DNA from: Bin80 sp965203305
GTDB taxonomy: Bacteria > Bacteroidota > Rhodothermia > Rhodothermales > Bin80
NCBI GenBank assembly: GCA_965203305.1
Contig: OZ241874.1
Coordinates: forward strand, 3,286,001-3,350,000
Direction: 5' to 3'
Length of the DNA: 64,000 bases
In this document: one piece after another, positions 1-9,697 of the stretch
How positions within the stretch are numbered: position 1 is the stretch's first letter
How the letters are laid out: each line of letters begins with the position of its first letter
Translations under genes and position numbers: made by a program
The notes under the pieces: generated by a model
Seen by the model: only the letters and a program-made list of their open reading frames with translations
Databases searched by the model: none
What the model was told of the DNA's origin: nothing

Positions 1-1
1 T

Positions 2-364
2 GACATTGATGTATTCAGCCTTTGTGAACACCACATGCTTCCCTTTGTCGGCAAAGCCCATGTGGCTTATATCGCACAGAATCACATCGTCGGATTAAGC
101 AAAATCCCCCGGGTGGTAGACGCGTATGCTCGCCGCCTGCAGGTGCAGGAACGACTGACCGTTCAGATCAGGGATGCCATTGATGAAGTGCTCCACCCCG
201 TCGGAACTGCGGTCGTGATTGAAGCTACGCACATGTGCATGTCCATGCGAGGTGTTCAGAAACAGAATGCCATCACAGCAACCAGTGCCATGAGCGGTGC
301 ATTTCTGGCAGAAGGGACCGCGAGAGCGGAATTCATGCGTCTGGTAGACTCCGGCAACCTCTGA
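2..364 (+). CDS. folE: GTP cyclohydrolase I, 3' part (5' end outside window)
   Basis: This is the C-terminal 120 residues of GTP cyclohydrolase I, which converts GTP to 7,8-dihydroneopterin triphosphate, the first step of tetrahydrofolate synthesis. The open frame runs in from the window edge, so the start is not visible. The family zinc and active-site signatures are present: CEHHMLPF near the beginning, then the GLSKIPR block, and HMCMSMRGVQK with the second zinc cysteine. The C-terminus ends at the usual point for the family. It converges on the yqgE-like gene with only one base between the two stops. Confidence 0.96.
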   Translation, partial: DIDVFSLCEHHMLPFVGKAHVAYIAQNHIVGLSKIPRVVDAYARRLQVQERLTVQIRDAIDEVLHPVGTAVVIEATHMCMSMRGVQKQNAITATSAMSGAFLAEGTARAEFMRLVDSGNL

Positions 365-365
365 T

Positions 366-929
366 TCAGTTCAGCCTCGGGTCATGCGGGAAGTTCGCCA
401 GGATTGCGTACTCTCCACCCATCCTTCGGAGAAGAGAGCTCCACAGCTCGCCCGGGTCATGCTCAAATACCAGTTCTGCGCTTCCGCGGGTTACAATCCA
501 GTAGTCCCTTTCCAGTTCACCCTCCAGTTGCCCCGGTGCCCAGCCGGAATACCCGACAAAGAAGCGTATCTGCTCTGATGTGATAGAATCGTATTCTGCC
601 ACTTCCATTATATCATCAACATCCCCGCAAAGGGAGATGCCATCCACGACTGGTTCAGATTCCCTGATGTACTCTCCACAGCGGTGCAGGCAGAGCATGT
701 AATTCTGGGCTACCGGACCGCCATAACAGACCACATGTGAGGGAAGGTTCTTTTCTAGCAGATGGTCCAGTGTCAGGCTTGTGGGACAGTTGATCACCAG
801 TCCCATGCTTCCACTGGCATCATGAGAACATAACAGGACAACCGTTCGGTGAAACACATCTCCGGGCCGGGTGGGGGGACCGATCAAAAAATCACCCGGC
901 GTAACCGTTCCGTGTCTTTGTTCCGTCAT
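366..929 (-). CDS. YqgE/AlgH family protein (UPF0301)
   Basis: The product has 187 residues and belongs to the YqgE/AlgH family, whose biochemical role is not established. The family hallmarks are seen: an N-terminal GDFLIGPP block, a FHRTVVLLCSHD strand, the GLVINCP motif, a YCGGPV-like segment (CYGGPVAQN) and a late GYSGWAPGQLE motif. I place the start at the ATG at 927-929 because it overlaps the stop of the upstream gene as ATGA. An in-frame ATG 12 codons earlier would extend into that gene. The two genes therefore look translationally coupled. Confidence 0.93.
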   Translation of the reverse strand: MTEQRHGTVTPGDFLIGPPTRPGDVFHRTVVLLCSHDASGSMGLVINCPTSLTLDHLLEKNLPSHVVCYGGPVAQNYMLCLHRCGEYIRESEPVVDGISLCGDVDDIMEVAEYDSITSEQIRFFVGYSGWAPGQLEGELERDYWIVTRGSAELVFEHDPGELWSSLLRRMGGEYAILANFPHDPRLN

Positions 930-1348
930 TCTTCGGAGGCAATCAGGGCTTTCAGGGCCCCGCACCAGTGATCTGCATTCCGGGTGATCGTGAGCACGTT
1001 GACATGCTGAAATCTCAGAAACAGCTCCATCATCATTCCCGGAACCTCTTCCCAGTCCTCTTGACGGATCAGAGCTTCCAGCGCATCGGCAGCTTTCCTG
1101 CTCCAGAGCCAGTCGTTCCGGAGAGCTTCCGCTTTCTTCCAGTAGTTCCGTTCATCCCACACATCTGCACTGCGTTCAATGGTTGCATAAATCCCGCGAA
1201 GCGAAAGCACAAACAGAGCGGTCATGTCCTTTGCCTCGTCGTCAAAATGATCTCTCTCGGCCAGCAAACGGAGGATCTCCGCACAAGTCCGAATCTGCGC
1301 GTTGCGCTCCTTGGCCGGCGTATCACCTGTACGAATAATCCGTCCCAT
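926..1348 (-). CDS. Hypothetical protein, alpha-helical, coupled to yqgE-like gene
   Basis: I do not recognise this 140-residue product. It appears to be all-helical, with many charged and aromatic residues (several WxxKxEALR-type segments), and has no signal peptide or membrane segment. The chosen start begins MGRIIRTGDTPAKER. An earlier in-frame ATG at 1411 adds 21 residues of low-complexity, arginine-rich sequence and is less likely. Its stop overlaps the start of the YqgE-like gene by four bases, so they form a two-gene unit, possibly with murJ further upstream on the same strand. Confidence 0.75.
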   Translation of the reverse strand: MGRIIRTGDTPAKERNAQIRTCAEILRLLAERDHFDDEAKDMTALFVLSLRGIYATIERSADVWDERNYWKKAEALRNDWLWSRKAADALEALIRQEDWEEVPGMMMELFLRFQHVNVLTITRNADHWCGALKALIASEE

Positions 1349-1509
1349 ACAATCACTGCCTGATCTATTCCCTTTCCTTGAAGATACGGAAATCTGCGGG
1401 GGTGATCTCACATCTCGGGGGGAGCAGAACCTCTCTTCTGAGCATACCTGTAACGCATGATCTTTTCAAAAAATTTGCAGAGACATCCGGTCCTGATGAT
1501 TCGTTCTCT

Positions 1510-3171
1510 CTATTTCAACCTTCCGATCCAGTCCCCGAACTCTGGACGCTTGGTTAATTTTGCAAGAATCAGGTAGGTTCCGGCAAAAATAGCGATGACC
1601 GCAATTCCATTCCAGACCGGATTCCAGTCTTGCGTGACATACCAGAGGGTACAGGAAGGAATCAGTGCAGCCACTGCCAAAAGTACCATGGTACCTACAG
1701 CATCCCATGGAATAAAACCCGTTTGCAGTCGAAACTTGAGTGCCCTTCGGAGAAACCACCATTCCACCCAGGCTGCCACCGCGCTACCGGCTGCCAGTCC
1801 AACCGCACCAAAGTACAGGGCAGACGGGCCGGTCCCCGGGATCAAAGACACGCTCACCTGATCCAGTGCAAACATTGCAGGAATCGCAACGACAAGCGCG
1901 ATGACTGCTCGTACTCCTGCCATGCGGGCCGGGGTGCGCGTGTCACCGAGTGCCCAGAACCCGTTCTGCAACAGACGGCTGCTGACCGTTGCCATAAGCC
2001 CGAGACTGTAGGCCGCCAGTATGACATAGGCGAGCCAGTTGTCATCCGCCCCAAATAATCCACCACGATAAATGGCTCCGATGATCACATACCCCAGTGC
2101 AATATATCCAAGGGCCGTTGGAATGGCCAAAAACAGCCCCTGCCGCAATCCGGCTCGTATCCGCTCCGCCATGCGCGGAGGACTGTCTGCCCCAATGCGT
2201 GTCAGCTCTGGCAACTCCGCTGCGGCAACAGAAAGTCCGAACAGGGAGATCGGAAGGATGTACAGGACCTGTGCGTATCCGATGCTCGCCACAGCACCCT
2301 CAACAAGAAGGGTTGCAAGCAATATGTCCAAATATGCCGAGAGCTGGGCAATGCCCCGACCAGCCAGGGCAGGCCCTACAGCAGAAAGTGCTTCCCGAAC
2401 GCCAGTGATGCGTGCAGAGAGACTCAGGCGGAAGCCCTTGATCACCCGAAACACCGATGGCAGCTGAACCAGAAACTGCAACAGCCCGCCAATCACGCCG
2501 CCGACAAAAACTGCGTGTAACAGCCTGGTGAGAGTTTCTGGCAATATGGTGCTCTCCATGCCTCCCGGAATATATCCCGCCATGCTTCCAGCCCCCAATA
2601 ATGCCCCGATTATCGTGATATTCCACAGGATTGGTGCAAAATAGGGCATCAAAAAGCGGCGATGACTGTTGAGGATACCCAGTGCCCACGAAGACAGAAC
2701 CAGAATGCCTGCCATTGGAAATGCTAGACGAACCATATCAACAGCCAGCAAGAGCCTGTCAATCTCTCGTACCCCTGCAGCGACCTCAGCAGCATCTGCC
2801 ACAAATCCTCGCATCAAGACCGAACAGATCGGATGGGCCAGCCATATTCCGACAAGTACTCCAGTACAGACCACGGCAGTCAGAAGCCCCAGGATGCTGC
2901 CTGCAAATCGTCCGGCTTCCTCAGGCTTTCCTTCCGCAAGCATTTTGCTGTATACAGGAATGAATGCTGCCGACATTGTGCCTTCACCAAGCAGATTCTG
3001 CAGAGCATTCGGAGCCTGGAATGCCGCTCTGAGTACATCTGCATGTGCTCCGCTGCCAAAATAACGGGCCATGATACTCCATCGAATCAGACCAAGTATG
3101 CGACTTGCGAGGATTCCCAGTGCTACGACAGAAGCCCGATTGCCCGCAGGATTCCTTGAAGGATCAGTCAT
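1510..3171 (-). CDS. murJ: Lipid II flippase MurJ/MviN
   Basis: The 553-residue integral membrane protein belongs to the MurJ (MviN) family of the MOP superfamily, which moves lipid II across the cytoplasmic membrane for peptidoglycan synthesis. The N-terminal SRILGLIRWSIMARYFG block, the ADVLRAAFQAPNALQNLLGE segment and the GTMSAAFIPVYSK motif are diagnostic. Many hydrophobic helices follow, as expected for 14 membrane spans. Length is normal for the family (about 500-550). It is divergent from ruvA, with about 60 bp between the starts that must hold both promoters. Confidence 0.95.
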   Translation of the reverse strand: MTDPSRNPAGNRASVVALGILASRILGLIRWSIMARYFGSGAHADVLRAAFQAPNALQNLLGEGTMSAAFIPVYSKMLAEGKPEEAGRFAGSILGLLTAVVCTGVLVGIWLAHPICSVLMRGFVADAAEVAAGVREIDRLLLAVDMVRLAFPMAGILVLSSWALGILNSHRRFLMPYFAPILWNITIIGALLGAGSMAGYIPGGMESTILPETLTRLLHAVFVGGVIGGLLQFLVQLPSVFRVIKGFRLSLSARITGVREALSAVGPALAGRGIAQLSAYLDILLATLLVEGAVASIGYAQVLYILPISLFGLSVAAAELPELTRIGADSPPRMAERIRAGLRQGLFLAIPTALGYIALGYVIIGAIYRGGLFGADDNWLAYVILAAYSLGLMATVSSRLLQNGFWALGDTRTPARMAGVRAVIALVVAIPAMFALDQVSVSLIPGTGPSALYFGAVGLAAGSAVAAWVEWWFLRRALKFRLQTGFIPWDAVGTMVLLAVAALIPSCTLWYVTQDWNPVWNGIAVIAIFAGTYLILAKLTKRPEFGDWIGRLK

Positions 3172-3230
3172 GCTGTCTCCGTGTTTGCATACTCGTGGTA
3201 TCTTTCCCGTAATCCATGTACCCCAAGTCC

Positions 3231-3812
3231 ATGATTGAATACATTGAAGGGATTCTCAGCAGTAAAGGTCCGGCCCATGCTGTCATTGATGTGCAGGGGA
3301 TTGGATATCGCATCTATATTCCCATGTCTACCTCGGACAAGTTGCCTGATACAGGAAAGAAGGTACGTCTGCTCACTCATCATTATACGCGGGAAGACCG
3401 CGAGCATCTGTTCGGATTCTTTACCTCTGGTGAACGGGCAATCTTTGAGCTGTTTCTTGGCGTATCTGGAGTAGGTCCCAGAATTGCTGTTGCAGCTCTT
3501 TCAACTCTGTCACCCGAAGATTTGGTGAAGTATATCACGCTGAGACAGCCTGTCATGTTGCAACGCATTAGCGGAGTTGGCCGCAAAACAGCCGAACGGC
3601 TGGTGGTAGAGCTGTTTGATCGCATACAAGACTTGGATCTGGCACAGACAGAGGAGTCTGGAGTCGCCATCGCCAGAGCCGATGCACTTGCTGCCCTGGA
3701 AACCCTAGGACTCTCCCGTGCAAAAGCTGAACAACTGTTGCGAAAAGTCATGAGAACACACCCTGAAGTCAATACAGCCGAAGAGCTTGTACAACTGGCC
3801 CTGGGCCAGTAA
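3231..3812 (+). CDS. ruvA: Holliday junction branch migration protein RuvA
   Basis: RuvA (193 residues from this start) binds Holliday junctions as a tetramer and loads the RuvB motor. The N-terminal OB-fold begins MIEYIEGIL. The helix-hairpin-helix region follows, with the GVSGVGPRIAVAALS and RISGVGRKTAERLVVEL motifs. Domain III at the C-terminus contains ALETLGLSRAKAEQLLRK. I chose the ATG at 3231 because RuvA proteins begin right at this strand. The ATG at 3216 would add five residues. Confidence 0.96.
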   Translation: MIEYIEGILSSKGPAHAVIDVQGIGYRIYIPMSTSDKLPDTGKKVRLLTHHYTREDREHLFGFFTSGERAIFELFLGVSGVGPRIAVAALSTLSPEDLVKYITLRQPVMLQRISGVGRKTAERLVVELFDRIQDLDLAQTEESGVAIARADALAALETLGLSRAKAEQLLRKVMRTHPEVNTAEELVQLALGQ

Positions 3813-3852
3813 CTGTGTCTTTTTATCTGCCTACTTCAAACATCACGATACG

Positions 3853-4890
3853 ATGCAAAAACAGCTGATCTCTCGCCGCAGCTTTCTACAAAACAGCACA
3901 GTGGCCGGTGCGGCCACACTTCTTCGTCCAAAGATACACTCCCCTGCCAGCCCAATTGCAATTGCAAGCAAAAATGGACTCGCAGCAGTAGAACATGCAG
4001 TGAAAGAAATCAATACCGGAGCAGATGCGCTGGATGCCGTCATTGCCGGAGTAAATCTGGTAGAAGAAGACCCAGATGACATGACTGTGGGCTATGGGGG
4101 GCTTCCAAATGCAGAGGGAGTAGTTGAACTGGATTCTGCCGTCATGCATGGTCCAACAGGCCGCGCCGGGGCAGTCGCCTCGCTTCAGGGGGTAAAATAT
4201 CCCTCGCTGGTTGCAAAGTACGTTCTGGAGCGAACCGACCATGTATTACTCGTGGCAGAGGGGGCACAAAGATTCGCCCGCATGCATGGGTTTCCGATTG
4301 AGAATCTGCTGACCGACGAGGCCCGGGAAACCTGGGTTCGCTGGCGAGAAAACCTGTCCAACCAGGATGACTATCTGCCCCCGCACACACCGGATGACAG
4401 AGACTTGGGAGAAGCCATACAACGCAATCATGACCATTGGGGGACAGTTCACTGCTCTGCGATTGACCTGAAGGGAAACATCAGCAGTGTCACTACAACC
4501 AGTGGGCTAGCATTCAAAATTCCCGGCCGTGTCGGTGACTCCCCGATCATTGGTGCAGGGCTGTACTGTGACAATGGGGTTGGGGCAGCCGGATCCACTG
4601 GAAGAGGAGAGGCCAATCTGGAGAATTGCTGCAGCTTTCTGATTGTTGAACGCATGCGCATGGGAGACAGTCCAGAAGATGCATGTCTGTACGCGTGTGA
4701 GCGAATTGCCCGCAATACACATCTGGCCCGCCTGCAAAATGAAGCAGGAGAGCCAGCTTTTAATGTGTCGTTTTATGCGCTGAACAAAGCCGGCGAGGTT
4801 GCAGGAGCGAGGATTCGGGGGCCAGGGCAGATGGCAGTTGCCGATCAGAACGGGGCCAGACATATAGATGTGACCTATCTCTTTGCCTGA
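3853..4890 (+). CDS. N4-(beta-N-acetylglucosaminyl)-L-asparaginase / isoaspartyl peptidase family (Ntn hydrolase)
   Basis: The 345-residue protein belongs to the glycosylasparaginase branch of the N-terminal-nucleophile hydrolases, which self-cleave before a threonine that then serves as nucleophile. That threonine is Thr198 in HDHWGTVHCSAID. Other family features are the GADALDAVIAGVN block, the GYGGLPNAEG motif, the DSAVMHG segment and the GRVGDSPIIGAGLY block that shapes the active site. It starts with SRRSFLQ followed by a hydrophobic stretch, a Tat-like export signal, so it probably acts in the periplasm. The GTG/ATG options further upstream lie in the ruvA tail and are unlikely. Confidence 0.93.
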   Translation: MQKQLISRRSFLQNSTVAGAATLLRPKIHSPASPIAIASKNGLAAVEHAVKEINTGADALDAVIAGVNLVEEDPDDMTVGYGGLPNAEGVVELDSAVMHGPTGRAGAVASLQGVKYPSLVAKYVLERTDHVLLVAEGAQRFARMHGFPIENLLTDEARETWVRWRENLSNQDDYLPPHTPDDRDLGEAIQRNHDHWGTVHCSAIDLKGNISSVTTTSGLAFKIPGRVGDSPIIGAGLYCDNGVGAAGSTGRGEANLENCCSFLIVERMRMGDSPEDACLYACERIARNTHLARLQNEAGEPAFNVSFYALNKAGEVAGARIRGPGQMAVADQNGARHIDVTYLFA

Positions 4891-4897
4891 GGTTCGC

Positions 4898-5851
4898 ATG
4901 CTTCTGGATTTGTCCAGTCTTCCTTTCCCTGCAACGAATGGCAAGATTTTCAGGCGTGATGCACCGCTGGTGCTGGAGATCGGATTCGGAGATGGCGGGT
5001 TCCTGCATCATACTGCCAAATCTCATCCCGAGTGGAATTTTCTGGGCGCAGATATTGCCCGCGGATCCGTTGCGCGGGCATTCAGGCGGTTGCAGCGTTC
5101 CAGAGCATCAAATGTTCGGCTTTATCATGGAAGCGGGCTGTTTCTACTGCGCAACCTCCTGTGTGATGAAAGTCTCTTCCGGGTATATGTAAACTTTCCC
5201 GATCCATGGCGAAAAAAGCGGCATGCCGGCCGGAGGCTGTTTCAGCCCGTATTCTTTGACTTGCTTGCTACCCGACTGGAAGTGAATGGTACGCTGCTCT
5301 TTACCACAGATGATGCGCCATACTTTGAGCAGACGGTAACACTTGCCCGTGACTCGGGGCATTACCAGGTAACCGAGAAAGCCCCTCCTCCTGCTGTTCT
5401 CCAGACAAAATATGCAGGTAAATGGCACAAGGCTGGCCGCAATGTATACCATGCACATCTGCAAAAACAGACCCGGTGTAATCTGAAATTTCCTCCCGAT
5501 GTTCAGAAAGAAGACGGCATGCATCACGCTCTTTTGAATGGATCCATTCCCATGATCAAGGAATTTGAGAAAGTGGTTCATCACTTTCCGAACGGACATG
5601 TTGTGGTTCTGGATGCCATGTACATGATTGGCCGGGAAGGAATGGTATTTGTTGCCCGTTCGCATGAACCTGAACTGGTGCAGGAGCTGTTTTTGCAGCT
5701 TCGCCCAGCGGAAAAAGCAGGTGCCGATCTTTTCCTGGGCATTCTGAATTTTGGTAAACCCATTGCAACGCGTGGGACCCGTGAAGCCGTGAAAGCGGTC
5801 ACTCACTGGCTTGTACAGCAAGACCTGACGCTGTCTGAAACCTTTTACTAA
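4898..5851 (+). CDS. trmB: tRNA (guanine-N7-)-methyltransferase TrmB with C-terminal extension
   Basis: The first 200 or so of 317 residues are a TrmB-type class I SAM methyltransferase that makes m7G46 in tRNA. The SAM-binding motif is VLEIGFGDGGFL. The family signature NFPDPWRKKRHAGRR is complete, followed by a TTDDAPYFEQ segment. The last 110 residues form an extra domain with the HVVVLDAMYMIGREGMVFVA strand. C-terminally extended TrmB proteins are known from deep-branching bacteria; the function of this one is not clear. A TTG at 4883 overlapping the upstream stop could start it 5 codons earlier; I prefer the ATG. Confidence 0.92.
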   Translation: MLLDLSSLPFPATNGKIFRRDAPLVLEIGFGDGGFLHHTAKSHPEWNFLGADIARGSVARAFRRLQRSRASNVRLYHGSGLFLLRNLLCDESLFRVYVNFPDPWRKKRHAGRRLFQPVFFDLLATRLEVNGTLLFTTDDAPYFEQTVTLARDSGHYQVTEKAPPPAVLQTKYAGKWHKAGRNVYHAHLQKQTRCNLKFPPDVQKEDGMHHALLNGSIPMIKEFEKVVHHFPNGHVVVLDAMYMIGREGMVFVARSHEPELVQELFLQLRPAEKAGADLFLGILNFGKPIATRGTREAVKAVTHWLVQQDLTLSETFY

Positions 5852-5867
5852 AAGACCCTCTTCCCTT

Positions 5868-6530
5868 ATGTCCCGATCTACGCTTGCGCTTACAAATGAA
5901 CTGCGCGAATATATCATGGATATCTCCCTGCGAGAGCATCCGCTCCTGAAAGCTCTTCGGAAAGAAACGGCACTCCTCCCGGATGCGAAAATGCAGATTT
6001 CCCCAGACCAGGGGCAGTTCATGGCAACCATCCTGCGCTTGATCCAGGCACGGTCGGTCTTGGAAATTGGCACATTCACCGGCTATTCCTCACTGGTTAT
6101 GGTGCTGGCCCTTCCCCCAGATGGTCATCTGGTAGCCTGCGATGTCAGTGAATCCTATACAAATATCGCCCGCCGATACTGGGATGAAGCTGGTGTTGCA
6201 GACAGAATTGCATTGCATCTTGCCCCTGCATCCGACACCCTGAGCACACTCCTTGAAAACGGACAGGGAGATACCTTTGATGCGGCATTCATTGACGCAG
6301 ACAAGGAGAGCTATGATCTCTACTTTGAGCGTTCACTGGAACTGATACGACCCGGCGGGGTGATCATGATTGATAATGTTTTGCGCGGCGGTGATGCTGC
6401 CAACCCGGCAGCCGAGAGTGCTGCCACACAATCCATTCAGGCTCTGAATAGAAAACTCCACCGGGATCCCAGAATACATCTCACACTGGTTCCTATCGGA
6501 GATGGCCTGACCTTGGCCCAAAAACTGTGA
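5868..6530 (+). CDS. Class I SAM-dependent O-methyltransferase (COMT-like, COG4122)
   Basis: The 220-residue protein matches the small cation-dependent O-methyltransferase family that includes catechol and caffeoyl-CoA methyltransferases. Visible motifs are SVLEIGTFTGYSSLVM for SAM binding, HLVACDVSE for the acidic loop, DAAFIDADKESYDLYF with the metal-binding aspartates, and GGVIMIDNVLRGGDAA. The substrate cannot be read from the sequence. It follows trmB by 16 bp and is probably cotranscribed with it. Confidence 0.93.
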   Translation: MSRSTLALTNELREYIMDISLREHPLLKALRKETALLPDAKMQISPDQGQFMATILRLIQARSVLEIGTFTGYSSLVMVLALPPDGHLVACDVSESYTNIARRYWDEAGVADRIALHLAPASDTLSTLLENGQGDTFDAAFIDADKESYDLYFERSLELIRPGGVIMIDNVLRGGDAANPAAESAATQSIQALNRKLHRDPRIHLTLVPIGDGLTLAQKL

Positions 6531-7227
6531 GCCCTTCTGAGTATGCCGGGGATAGGTGGAGCCTCTTGCAAAAAGATTTTTGGGACTTTCGAATTCTGAA
6601 CAGTTACAGGATAGAACCTTGATTTTTCCGGATGATCTCCTTCTTTTGGCGGTTTGTGCGGGAAATTGTTCTCAACTTGTTCACTAAAAAGGCTCTATGG
6701 AACGGATTTTATTCCTCATTCATACGAGCAGGACGCACCTGTCCGATAACTTCGGTGGAAGCGAGTTTTTGCATCCCGAAAACCTGATCCAGTTGTCTGG
6801 ATCTACGCTGCGAGGCGAAGAAGGGAGTCCACTGTGAGCGCAAGCACGCCAAACATCATGTGGCACATCATCTTCTGGTATCCCCAACGCTCCAGCTGAA
6901 ACGAGCCCCCGAATCCCGAAAAACCCGATCCAGGGCTCTAGAGCCACTGAGACAGGCGAACAGGCTGGTCCGTCGCGAGCAGTTCACAAGTTAGTCGCAG
7001 GTTAGGGAAGCTCCCATTCCCTGTGTTTCCGCGGCGGGCACAGGGTGCATCTGTTGCGCAGGTTTGTCCTCAGCCGGGAGCATAAGAGGCTGGTTTCGTG
7101 CGATTCTGGGGATTTTGTGAGGGGCCTGTATACTGAGCTTCTGCCCGAATGCGGTCAACGCCCTAAACCTGTATCCCAGTCAGAGGCGCGCTCGGAATCG
7201 GCGGCGGTGTTCTTATTCGGATCAGCC
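6531..7227. other. Intergenic stretch, no convincing gene
   Basis: About 700 bases without a coding signal that I can support. The segment at 6559-6575 (gagcctcttgcaaaaag) resembles one end of the approximately 100-bp dispersed repeat described elsewhere in this window, but no second end is recognisable, so it may be a fragment. The short open frames here show no known motifs. The stretch marks the edge of the accessory island that follows. Confidence 0.5.
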
Positions 7228-7569
7228 TCATTCGGTCTTTTCCTGCTTCCTTACAACCTCTTCATGAGTTGGTCCTGATGTTTCCTGCTCAGGGCAGGAT
7301 TTTTGATCAAACCAGTTCCATATGGAAGCAATCAGGATGTTGTGTCCCTGTTTGTTCGGATGCAACACTCCCTTTCGGATGGACAGATCATACAAATGCC
7401 TGCCTCTGGCTTCCCCATGTCGTGCCACAAGAAAATCCACAATCTCATCCATGTCAAGCCCCCCATCCACGGGAACATCCCTGAACAGGTCTGCAAAGCT
7501 GCGACACTCCTTTTTTCCGATCCCACTCGCCCTTTCTGCATAATACACGCTAGTTTGCCACAGCGTAGT
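7228..7569 (-). pseudogene. Possible 3' remnant of an SGNH/GDSL-type hydrolase gene
   Basis: The minus-strand frame, open from a stop at 7570-7572, encodes about 113 residues with no credible start. Its interior contains LDMDEIVDFL followed by YDLSIRKGVLHPNKQGHNIL, which resembles the last block (D..HPN..GH..IA) carrying the catalytic Asp-His of SGNH hydrolases. Nothing like the N-terminal GDS block is found upstream. It lies just outside the likely left end of the IS1634-type element, so the rest may have been lost when the island was rearranged. The assignment is tentative. Confidence 0.35.
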
Positions 7570-7738
7570 TCAACAATCGGACACAGCTCCCCTGTTCCCT
7601 TTTTTGGGGATGATTTTTTCGTAGTCCACAGGTTCCAGCGACTTCGCAGGTCAGATCATGGTGGCTGTTCTCTTCGTTCTGTGCCGTTTTTCCGGCAAAG
7701 TACGCCGAGAGTCTGCCTGGCGAATGGCGGATGGGCAT

Positions 7739-7773
7739 AGCACTCCCCGCTCCCTGCGGAGTGCTGTTTTTTT
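7739..7773 (+). terminator. Rho-independent terminator-like hairpin
   Basis: An 8-bp perfect stem, AGCACTCC paired with GGAGTGCT across an 11-base loop, is followed on the plus strand by GTTTTTTT. It lies 23 bp beyond the transposase stop and points towards the transposase gene, so it could block read-through antisense to that gene from outside the element. Confidence 0.6.
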
Positions 7774-7795
7774 CTCGGCAAGAATCCTCCCTGTT

Positions 7796-9697
7796 TCATG
7801 AATCAGGAGGCTTTTCCTCTTCGGGGAGCAGCGTACGTTCTTTCGCTGGTGCTTTCTCTTCGGGACCATCCCGCCCCCGCTCCTCTCCCTTCGTCTTCTC
7901 GGGATCATACAGGATCCCCAGAATCCGAAAGATCTGCTGCACGAACGGGGTCAGATCCTGATCCATCCGTGTGATCAGGTACCGCTGTCGGAGTTGGTGG
8001 AATTTGGTGATGATGCGCTGAATCTTGTTGAGGTGCTTCCGAATCGTACTCCAGCTGGACGAGATGCCCTGGGCCTTGAGCGGGATTCGGATCATCTGTG
8101 CAAAGCAGACCCCCAGCAGCGCAAGAAACAGATGCCCCTCAATCCGCTCGTCCTTGCTGTGATAAATGGGCCCCAGTCCAAACTCGGATTTCATGGAGCG
8201 GAAGACATGCTCCACCTCATACTGTCGCCAGTAGGTCTGGGCCACCTCCCGGAGGGACCAGTCCAGATGACTGGTGCGGATCACATACCCGCCACAGGCC
8301 TGCATCCACGACGCATGCGCCGGAAGACGGGTCACCCGAATCGTGTCCGCATAGTCGGTCTCTTCGTTGCGAATCACCTCCACATCGTAGAGATGCGCCA
8401 CGCGCGGATGATCGCGTTCCAGACGCGTCACCCGTCTCTGCACCGGAGCAAATTTCTTGACACACCCGGGTTGGGACAGTCCCTCCCGCAATTTGTCCAG
8501 TGCCTTCTCATACGCCTCACACCGCCGCTGCTTGATCTGCAACTCCGTCTTTGCCTTCGCCTCACTGTAAATGTACACGCGTCGTTCGCCATTCTCTTCG
8601 GACAGATCCCACGCCTTGATCTGCCTTCCGCCCCCCGTCTCAAACCGGGCATCCGCAGGTCCCGTGGGAACAGGCGGCGTGCTGCTGCGCTCTATGCCGA
8701 CCCAGTCAAAGCCCTTCTCCTGCATGAGAGCCACATTCCCATCCGTGCAGATCCCGGCATCCATGACCAAAGTCGAATCCTCGTCCCCCAGCTTCTCCAG
8801 AACACCAGCCAAGGTGCCGGGCTCGCTCACATTCCCCGGCAGAATCTCCATCCCGCAGGGCATCCCGTTCCCGCTCATGGACACCGAAAGAGATGTTTGC
8901 CGAAGATCGCTCCGCTTGTTCTTGCTCCGCCCGTGCCGCAGGTATTGTCCCTTCTCCTTCCCATAATACTGCGTGTTGGTCAGATCATACAGAATGATCT
9001 TTCCCCCGAAAGGAAGCGTGGACTGTGCCCTCTCATAGAGCCACGTGAGAATCTCGTCCCGGTGCCGGTTCAGCAGATCCACCGTCCGGTACAGCGTGTT
9101 CAGGCTCGGGGCAGGAAGATTCAGAAGCTCCAGAATGGCAGAGGTGGAGGTGAGCCAGTCATGGGTGTGCCGCTCGCTGCCCGGACTCAGCATCTTGCCA
9201 ATGACCATCACATAGATCAGCTTCACCTGCTCTTCGGTACATCCCAGATCCAGCAAAAAGCAATCAAAGCCAACCCGATGAAACAGGGACAGGAGCAGAC
9301 GCTCGCCCCCAACCGTGCCGGAACCGGGATGCGAAAGCCGAAGGAAACTCACCACACGCTCTGCCGGCGTGCGAGGGGTTCCCACCTCACAGCCACGCTC
9401 CACCAGGTTTTGCGCAATCTGCTGCACCAGATCCCGAAAGAACGGACGCTGTTCCACAAAGTCCAGCCGAAGTGCTCCGTCCATGTGCGCCTTCACATGA
9501 GCCCCAAAGGCTTGGATCTCTTCCTCGGACAGATCCACATCCTTGCCGAGGCAAAACAGCGTTTTTCGTTTGGGGATGCCGTTGACCCGTTTGCAGTAGG
9601 ACAGATAGAATCGGAATCCTTTCTCTCCTGTCTTGAGGCGGTAGGGGGCTCGGAAGAGGAACATGCCGTGGTGGTTGATCCCAAATTTAAACCGCAT
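7796..9697 (-). CDS. IS1634-family (IS4-superfamily) DDE transposase
   Basis: The 633-residue protein is a full-length DDE transposase of the IS1634 type. The N-terminal region contains RAPYRLKTGEKGFRFYLSYC. The catalytic core is visible: LYDLTNTQYYG around the first Asp, STLVMDAGICTDGNVALM around the second Asp, and WRQYEVEHVFRSMKSEFGLG with the YREK-like Glu segment, followed by RIEGHLFLALLG. No frameshift or internal stop is seen, so the element may be competent. The end is at the usual position, with a proline/lysine-rich tail. Confidence 0.93.
   Translation of the reverse strand: MRFKFGINHHGMFLFRAPYRLKTGEKGFRFYLSYCKRVNGIPKRKTLFCLGKDVDLSEEEIQAFGAHVKAHMDGALRLDFVEQRPFFRDLVQQIAQNLVERGCEVGTPRTPAERVVSFLRLSHPGSGTVGGERLLLSLFHRVGFDCFLLDLGCTEEQVKLIYVMVIGKMLSPGSERHTHDWLTSTSAILELLNLPAPSLNTLYRTVDLLNRHRDEILTWLYERAQSTLPFGGKIILYDLTNTQYYGKEKGQYLRHGRSKNKRSDLRQTSLSVSMSGNGMPCGMEILPGNVSEPGTLAGVLEKLGDEDSTLVMDAGICTDGNVALMQEKGFDWVGIERSSTPPVPTGPADARFETGGGRQIKAWDLSEENGERRVYIYSEAKAKTELQIKQRRCEAYEKALDKLREGLSQPGCVKKFAPVQRRVTRLERDHPRVAHLYDVEVIRNEETDYADTIRVTRLPAHASWMQACGGYVIRTSHLDWSLREVAQTYWRQYEVEHVFRSMKSEFGLGPIYHSKDERIEGHLFLALLGVCFAQMIRIPLKAQGISSSWSTIRKHLNKIQRIITKFHQLRQRYLITRMDQDLTPFVQQIFRILGILYDPEKTKGEERGRDGPEEKAPAKERTLLPEEEKPPDS

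Noticed and set aside
5144..6079. 311-codon minus-strand frame
   Set aside because: It overlaps trmB and the O-methyltransferase gene on the other strand, both with clear motifs.
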